From positions 26,342,624 through 26,406,623 of the forward strand of contig CM054112.1 in NCBI GenBank assembly GCA_028673005.1: a stretch of 64,000 nucleotides of DNA, read 5' to 3'. Origin of the DNA: Tanypteryx hageni. Taxonomy: Eukaryota > Arthropoda > Insecta > Odonata > Petaluridae. Below the pieces are notes generated by a model. It was not told where the DNA came from. It saw only the letters and a list, made by a program, of their open reading frames with translations, and did not search any database. Below are positions 24,000 to 64,000 of the stretch, piece by piece (position 1 is the stretch's first letter; the number at the start of each line of letters is the position of its first letter). The position numbers were made by a program, and so were the translations under genes.

Positions 24000-25567
24000 T
24001 TGTTATGCACCATGAAATATGAAGGGTTTAGTATAAAAGTATTTGAAGGGTCCTTGTCTGTAAGAACAGGGTGCATCGTGTGTTAGTGGATGATGACAAT
24101 GAAATAGGATAATCTATATGAGATGAATTGGTATCTCATATAACCCTTGGTATTACTGTACCAACCAACCAACAGGTAGATTAAGGAAACCGATGGAAAA
24201 ACAAAAGAAAACAAATCAATTCAAGATTTTCCGAGTGATTGTCCTTATGTGCGAGTGCTTTTTTCTTTTCCTTTATGCTAGTTTTCAACAACAGGTCCCT
24301 GTAGGCCATCGTCCTGCAAACTTGTATCATTTTAATTTTTTTTTCATTTTCTCTTCTTACTGACGTGTGAGTTCTCATCTGGATTATTTTATGGTTAGGA
24401 GTTTTTAATTTTAGTTGCAAACCAATTCAAGACCTACAAAATCCAAAAACAAAATTTTCTCACCAAAGATGCCATAAGAATTACTCAAGAGGAAGCACTG
24501 TTTCGTTTACAGAGCCGGTATGGTTACTGACAACTATATGTAGTATTCATATTTTTGTGGCCGTAGCCTAAGGGTACAGTTTGTGCAAAATGTTCAGGAA
24601 AAAAAGTGAGGGAAATTTAAGATATCCTCATTATGGTGAAGTTGCCACAAAAAACCTTGTTTTATGCATATTCTAAATGTTGTTAGAAATTTACATTGAT
24701 GATGTTTTCACTCACCATAATGAAATTCTCAGTATAGGCTGTACTTGTTCTATTGTGGTTATGCTGTACTTGTTTTTCTCTTATCATTCATTCAAATCCT
24801 TTAGCTCTATAGTGGAAGCGCATGTTATAGTAACGTGTTTGGCCGTGTGGGGTGTAAAATACACCCCAGCAAGAGAAAGCTTCTCAAAAGAAAATTAATT
24901 TATAATTGTAAATTTTCTATTATTTTAAACCATTTTAAATGTGAATCAAATCTACAAACTCTTTTATAACAAATTATTCTCTATATTCTTATTTATAATT
25001 TCTCAATTGTCCATCTCTCTCCTTCCATATCTCAAGAATTGTTTGTTATAGAGAAATGTTGTAAATGCCATTTTAATTCTACTGATTAGAAAATCACAGA
25101 AAAACTACTTTCATGGGCATTAGCATCTTGGGATCGATTTCAGAATATATTTTACGTTTTAGCATAAGACCGTAACTCAACAATCGTTAGTTGCAGAGAA
25201 ATGATGCAAATGCCATTTCCTTTCTGCTTTTCTACAGCAACGAAATCTAAAACATCCACATTGATTTATTAAAATTTTGCACAATAAAGTGGAAGTGTAT
25301 TTTCAATGTTGCATAGAGATTTGGAAGCTGATATTCATTTGAAATTTGCAGCATGGTGGCACTATCATTATAACAACTGCAGAATTTGACAAAATATGAA
25401 ACTAGTACCAAACTTCCTTTATAAAAAGTTTCTAAAATCTATTTTGTGAATGCAAACAAGAAACGAGAATGAAGAAATTGATAATAAAACAACACCTGAG
25501 AAAATTATAAGGGTGGGGTGCTAATTACATTATTTAGAATTTTTGGTTCTACTTGTGTTAATATATG
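24000..25567. other. AT-rich sequence without recognised genes
   Basis: I see nothing I can assign here. Confidence 0.5.
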
Positions 25568-25575
25568 CATATAAG

Positions 25576-25752
25576 CAGAGCCGTCTCTATGACTCGCAGG
25601 GCCCCGGGCGAGAGGGTTGCCGCGGGGCCCCCTATTTATACAAATGAAATTTCTCATTTAATTACAGAGCCTAAGCTCTAAGACCCGTGGGGCCCTCATA
25701 GGCGTGGGCCCCTGGGTGATTGCCCACCCAGCCCCCCCTTCAGACGGCTCTG
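25576..25752. mobile_element. GC-rich hAT MITE, 177 bp
   Basis: Ends CAGAGCCGTCT and AGACGGCTCTG are perfect inverted repeats. Flanking octamers CATATAAG and CATATATA agree at 6 of 8. The body is rich in GGGGCCC blocks. Confidence 0.8.
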
Positions 25753-25760
25753 CATATATA

Positions 25761-26562
25761 AATTAATATTTATGCCATAACTAGTGTAATTGCCAGTCAA
25801 AAATGATGGGTATGTATGGATAAAGTGTAAAAACATAAAAAATTCCCATTCTCAATCCCTCTTCCTCTCTATCCTTTCTTCCCATTTCCTCTCTCCATTT
25901 CACTCACCCTAAAAAATAAATGCCAGTGGTGATGAGGGTAACAGACTCGCATGCATAGCGCATTATTTAAATAGATTTTAATTTATATTTACTTTTTTAT
26001 TAAATTATTTTTAAGACTCAGCTAATACCTCATTCAGTCATTTCTGTCAGTCAGAATCAATAAGTCACAAGGCTAATGTAATTAATGGTAAATAAATGCT
26101 GCCATAGGAAAAATGATTCAATGCATCAAACAATTTGTCCAAATATAACTTTTAAAACATTTGGAGGCATTATACATTTTGCATATAGAAGCAAGTTTAT
26201 AGCAATATAAGATATAATTCTGGTTTATGCAGTAAGGAGTAGTTAGTACTGAGTTTTTAAGATATTAATATTTGTAAACTGCCAACTTTTTCATCATGAA
26301 AAACCCAGAATGTCTAAAAACAGAAATTTTTCAAAGATAAAGGAAAGTACAAGAACAATTTTCATAAAAAATTCTAGCTATTAATTAAATTCTACTAAAT
26401 ATTTTAACTATAAGAATGCATTTTAAATACTCTTTACTTACCCTTGCTAGAAATTAATAAACAAATTGAAGCCTTCACAAATTCTTCACCTATTTGGATA
26501 ATCTTATGGAAGTGGGTTGTAATTGTTTTAAAGCTCCAGATTTAAACTATAAAAAGATTGAA
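25761..26562. other. Unassigned AT-rich spacer
   Basis: No gene or repeat boundary seen. Confidence 0.5.
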
Positions 26563-29500
26563 ATATAAATATACTAGTAGTAGTTGGTGCTTGCATACTG
26601 CAAGCATTTCATCTCAACATTAAAAAACATTCATTATTCATCTTTCATCACAACACATATATTTTTAAATTTAAATATTTCACCTCCGCAGCGATTTTCA
26701 TTTTTCCCTCATATAAAAATAATATTTTAAAACAATCCCCAAATGTTGCAATTTTAAAAATTTTACACTTTCTTCATTATAAGGTTCTAATGCTACACAT
26801 TTTAGAGAAATTTTAAAGTTGTAGCACTTCTAGAAATAAAATAATATTTTTCTAATTGTTTAAAATTAAATATTTTTTAACGGCCGCCGCAATACATATA
26901 TGTTGAAATTGAAATGTTTAGTTGTGCAAATTTACTACTCTGTAAATAATTTGAAAATTTCAGCATACTAACTCATCCCGTAGTCCCTAAACAGTTATCT
27001 ATTTGTTTAAACTTTAAGAATTTTTAACTGCCAAACAAATTAAAATATCAAAATTTGTATAATCCCTATTTCGTTTTTTTAAGAATTCTACTTATGAAAA
27101 AAATTTCAACTCTGTAGCACATGCGGAAATATATAAACCATGAAAATTTGTTTAAACAATTGCGAATTTTTAGCGGCCGCATTGTTGCACTTTTTAAAGA
27201 TTTTCGCTTTTTCTAGTCGGTTTTGCACAAAATTCTACCTATGAAAAAAATTTCGAATCTCCAGCTTATCTGGAAGTGCCTAAACATTAGTATCCTCCTG
27301 CTATATATCATTATACATCGACGACTCTTACAGAGGAGGATATAACAGGAGGATACTAATGTCCAGCCCAAACTACAAGAGCTAGAGAGCTGAAAGTTTT
27401 GGTTTTTGTAGATATGATGGAGAAACCTTCAGATAAAATGAGACTTCTTACCTAAAAGACATGAGTTCGACTCCAAAAATTCCGAAAGTTGCGTTTTTTC
27501 CCATAAGAAAAGCATTGCGCTATTTTTGTAAATTAATTATGGGCACTTGCCGGTAAGCTAGAAAGATGAAATTTCCAGTGTTGCTAGATGGTCGCAATAT
27601 CTATTAGGAATTATTGTCACTTTTGCTTACAGTGTCTTGGGTTCGACTCCAGAGACCCCGGAATATCTCCCATAAGTTAGCATGGGAAAACGGAATCCAG
27701 TGTGTAGACCAATCTAATAAGTTTAGGTAGCTGAAATTTTGCAAGATTATAGAACTTTTCTCATAACCAACTATAAAAATCGAAAATTTTAAAATTGTGA
27801 ATTTTAGGGGTTTTTTAAACCCCATTTGAACATTAAAGTTTAATAATTTTTTAGGTACTACGGGATGAGCTAGGAAGCTGCAATTTTCAAATTATTTACA
27901 GAACAGTGTATTTGCACAAATAAAAATTTCAATCTCTCCATATATATATATTGCAAAAACCGTTAAAAATGTTTAAATTTTAAACAATTAGAAAAATATT
28001 ATTTTACTTCTAGATGTGCTACAACTTTAAAATTTGGCTGAAAGGTGTAGCATTAGTACCCCATAATTGAGAAAATGTAAAATGTATAATATTGCAACAT
28101 TTGGGGATTGTTTTAAACTATTATTTTTATATGTGGGAAAAACGAAAATTGCTGCGGAGGAGAAATCTTTAGAATTAATAGAATATTTATAATGATGAAA
28201 TATCTGTCTGAAAAATTAATGTTTTTTCAAGGTGAGATGAAATGCTTGCAGTATGCATGCACCTTCTACTAGTATATCTATATCATATGTTATATATCGA
28301 CGACTCTTACAGAGGAGGAGGAGATAACATATAACAGGAGGATACTAATGTTTAGGCACTTCCAGATAAGCTGGAGATTCGAAATTTTTTTCATAGGTAG
28401 AATTTTGTGCAAAACCGACTAGAAAAAGCGAAAATCTTGAAAAAGTGCAACAATGCGGCCGCTAAAAATTCGCAATTGTTTAAACAAATTTTCAAGGTTT
28501 ATGTATTTCCGAATGTGCCACGGAGTTGAAAATTTTTATAAGTAGAATTCTTAAAAAAACGAAATAGGGATTATACAAATTTTGATATTTTAATTTGTTT
28601 GGCAGTTAAAAATTCTTAAAGTTTAAACAAATAGATAACTGTTTAGGGACTACGGGATGAGTTAGTATGCTGAAATTTTCAAATTATTTACAGAGTAGTA
28701 AATTTGCACAAATAATCATTTCAATTTTACCATATATGAATTGCGGCGGCCGTTAAAAACTATTTAAATTTAAACAATTAGAAAAATATTATTTGACTTC
28801 TAGAAGTGTTACAACTTTAAAAATTTGCTAAATTGTGTAGCATCAGTACCCAATAATTATGAAAATGTAAAATGTTTAAAATTGCAACATTTGGAGATTG
28901 TTTAAAACTATTATTTTTACATGAGGGAAAAACGAAAATCGCTGCGGATGTGAAATATTTAGAATTAAAAATATATGTGTAATGATGAAATATGAATAAT
29001 GAATGTTTTTTTATGTTGAGATGAAATGCTTGCAGTATGCAAGCACCAACTACTATCGACGACTCTTACAGAGGAGGAGGTTATAACATACATATAACAG
29101 GAGGATACTAATGTTTAGGCACTTCCAGATGTGCTGGAGATTCGAAATTTTTTTCTTAGGTAGGATTTTGTGCAAAACCGACTAGGAAAAACGAAAATCT
29201 TGAAAAAGTGCAACAATGCGGCCGCTAAAAATTCGCAATTGTTTAAACAAATTTTCAAGGTTTATGTATTTCCGAATGTGCCACGGAGTTGAAATTTTTT
29301 TTATAAGTAGAATTCCTTAAAAAACGAAATAGGGATTATACAAATTTTGATATTTTAATTTGTTTGGCAGTTAAAAATTCTTAAAGTTTAAACAAATAGA
29401 TAACTGTGTAGGTACTACGGTATGAGCTAGGAAGCTGAAATTTTCAAATTATTTGCAAAGTAGTAAATTTGCACAAATAATCATTTCAATTTTACCATAT

Positions 29501-29830
29501 ATGAATTGTGGCGGCCGTTAAAAATTATTTAAATTTAAACAATTAGAAAAATATTATTTTACTTCTAGAAGTGCTACAACTTAAAAATTTTGCTAAAATG
29601 TGTAGCATTAGTACCCCATAATGGAGAAAGTGTAAAAATTTTAAAATTGCAACATTTGGGGATTGTTTTAAAATATTATTTTTACATGTGGGAAAAAGGA
29701 AAATCGCTGCGGAGGTGAAATATTTAGAATTAAAAATATATGTGTAATGATGAAAGATGAATAATGAATGTTTTTTAATGTTGAGATGAAATGCTTGCAG
29801 TATGCAAGCACCAACTACTAGTATGTTATA
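26563..29830. repeat. Foldback-like array: four ~750-bp units, outer pair inverted
   Basis: Unit 1 (about 26575-27315) is the reverse complement of unit 3 (about 28330-29055) and unit 4 (about 29110-29818). Unit 2 (about 27350-28270) is a diverged member in the same orientation as 3 and 4. Outer ends match as inverted repeats (TACTAGTAG...GGTGCTTGCATACTGCAAGC at left, its complement at right). Linkers between units carry CGACGACTCTTACAGAGGAGG and CAGGAGGATACTAATG; a further copy at 29825-29865 is inverted. CGGCCG or GCGGCCGC is retained at fixed places despite AT-rich surroundings. There is no transposase. The structure resembles foldback-type elements with long composite inverted repeats. 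Confidence 0.75.
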
Positions 29831-29869
29831 TCCTCCTCCTCTGTAAGAGTCGTCGATATATAATGATAT

Positions 29870-30857
29870 GCACTTAATATAATGTGATAAAATATCTTCA
29901 TTTTATATTTTTAAAGTTGCTATGAATAAAAATACTAATAGAAACATTCTTCTAAATCAAATAAACCAAACAGCAAAGCGTTTTAATATTGCTTAAAGTT
30001 AATCACGCTTATGCGAAAGGAAGAATGTTTTTTTTTAGAAAATTAGTCATAATGTGACTAGTAAGCTAAGATATAGAAATGTTTCAAATGTTACTGTACT
30101 ATTTCATATTTTTCCACTGAACAAAATAATAAGCATTGTTAAACAACTAAAAGGATTGTTTTTTAGAGGTTTCCAGAGAAATTTTAATTTTGTCAGTCAC
30201 CGAGTTAATAATTCTACAATAAAATAACTGCTGTCATATAATTATTGTTTCCAAATAATTTGGTTGAAACAGTTATAAATTAAATTTCTAAACTGAAAAT
30301 TTATAAAAATAAGAATAAAATTTCATTGTTAGTTACATGTTAGCTACTTGTGGATTAATTAAAAACAAATACGTAATAGAAAATGGGTTAATGAAATTCA
30401 AAACAAACTGCGCGAGATCAATTATGTAGAACCAAACCTTTAGATACATTTGAATGAGTCAAAATTATTTGTAAACTAATGAAAAGATGGAAATTAATAT
30501 AAAATTTCTCAGGATCCCGCTACTTTGTTTATAAAGTTGGCGGTTATGTATCATATAATATCATTTCACATTTGTTTGACATTCTTAAAAATTGATAATA
30601 TTAGACACTCACTGTAAGCTTTTAAATAGTGTAGAAAAATATATTTAAATGGTTATTCATCTTAAAAATTTTTAAATATGTTTAAAATTGAATTATATCT
30701 ACTAATTTATTATGCATAGACATTAATTATCAAAGTAGCGTAAAATTTGCCAGTTAGAATTCTGGAAATACTGTAATGGCGCCACTGTATACTTTTATAT
30801 AGAATTTTATTCTTGCATACAATGGTTATTCCGCTTCACGTTCCATATTCAATTACG
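29870..30857. other. AT-rich upstream region of the DPY19 gene
   Basis: No coding sequence. This interval lies between the foldback array and the predicted first exon and should hold the promoter. Confidence 0.5.
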
Positions 30858-30883
30858 ATGAAGGTTCAAGTGAGGAATGTAAG
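30790..30883 (+). promoter_or_regulatory. Possible core promoter / 5' UTR of the DPY19 gene
   Basis: TTTTATATAG at about 30795 could be a TATA element some 85 bases upstream of the start codon. An upstream ATG at 30858 opens a short frame of 11 codons that closes at TGA before overlapping the main start. This is a guess from spacing alone. Confidence 0.2.
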
Positions 30884-63360
<32,477 letters not shown>

Positions 63361-64000
63361 GTTGGTATCCCATTCCTTTTTATCTATCTGAATTTTTTAG
63401 GTCTAACTTTTATTGGTTATCTATATAATGAAATTTTGAATATCTGTATTTTATTTTTCAATCACTTATTTTTAAGGGTGTTATTTAACACTTTACATTG
63501 CTTATTTTTGTTATTTAGTTAAATTTAAATCATCATTTCAATGTATTGTGATTATATAATGTTGCACTTCAAGGGTTTTCAAAGATATATAAACAGTACC
63601 GTTTTGACTGCTGCTAGTTACCATTCAACAGTTATTTGGTTAGGCTCATGTAAATTTAAAACATTTACAATAAATTGGAGAGCTTGAACTATTAAAAAAG
63701 TCATCTGTGCCAGGGTTTTTCAAAGTCTGCACCGTGGCCCATTGGTGGACCGCAAAATGTTGAAAATGGGCCGAAAGGCCTTCGTCAACAAAGCATATAG
63801 TGCTTAGATGGGTAAAATGGTTATTACCAAATAAACCGTATATCTTCCTTACAAAATTTCCCACCTATTCCTGCTGTTAGGGCACTTGTCATTGTCCCAT
63901 CTTTCTCAAAAACTGACCTACTGCAGCACCATCTACTTCCTCACTATTTATTTTCCTGGAAAATGCAAAGCGTATTTTCCGAAGTTTTATTCTCAAAAAT
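63361..64000. other. Start of intron 12; contains a hAT-like end
   Basis: CAGGGTTTTTCAAAGTCTGC followed by CCGTGGCCCA at 63712 is a hAT-type end like the one at 18255. No further exon was found before the window edge. Confidence 0.4.

Noticed and set aside
63361..64000. A thirteenth DPY19L exon
   Set aside because: I looked for the conserved continuation after YEDAGLR following an AG acceptor and did not find it before the window edge.

Overview
The window reads as a stretch of an AT-rich animal genome, most likely an arthropod and probably an insect. It has one conserved gene split by GT-AG introns, no bacterial-style operons, and a transposon mix typical of arthropods: I-type and RTE LINEs, a Penelope-like element, and hAT, piggyBac, pogo/Tigger, Tc1/mariner-like and PIF/Harbinger DNA transposons. 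I cannot name the species.

The only host gene I can support is a DPY19-family protein C-mannosyltransferase on the + strand, from an ATG at 30884 and running off the right edge. Twelve exons join in phase to about 650 residues; roughly the last 100 residues of a normal family member lie beyond the window. Exons 1-8 are compact (30884-34255). Exon 9 (39499-39716) follows a 5.2-kb intron, then comes a 20.15-kb intron (39717-59869) packed with transposons, then exons 10-12 (59870-63360).

Left of the gene (1-30883) I find no host gene. From 3.8 to 25.8 kb it is mostly transposon debris: a pogo-like element split by a hAT (3971-6062), a piggyBac-like element (6457-7442), a Tigger transposase pseudogene with an in-frame 33-bp minisatellite (8068-9730), a LINE endonuclease relic (9890-10520), an RTE relic (13440-15640) split by a short hAT, a 2.2-kb hAT (16029-18208), a Penelope-like relic (19380-20260), an RTE 5' end cut by a hAT MITE with a perfect 8-bp duplication (20396-21374), and several MITEs. 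A 3.3-kb foldback-like array of ~750-bp units with inverted outer arms lies at 26563-29830, about 1 kb upstream of the DPY19 start.

Inside the gene, intron 8 holds a piggyBac-like element (34548-35822) and an internally deleted hAT (37473-39387). That hAT carries a second repeat which in turn carries a 101-bp-arm palindrome. Intron 9 holds a piggyBac-like candidate, a nearly complete antisense I-type LINE (about 41.7-47.4 kb), and an apparent 8.8-kb nest bounded by TA-flanked inverted repeats (47501-56287) that contains a decayed 3.1-kb hAT and a decayed Tc1/mariner-like transposase, then a PIF/Harbinger relic (57481-59360). The transposons do not cooperate with the gene. They explain its large intron sizes and record several layers of insertion that can be ordered from target-site duplications and from an empty-site copy.
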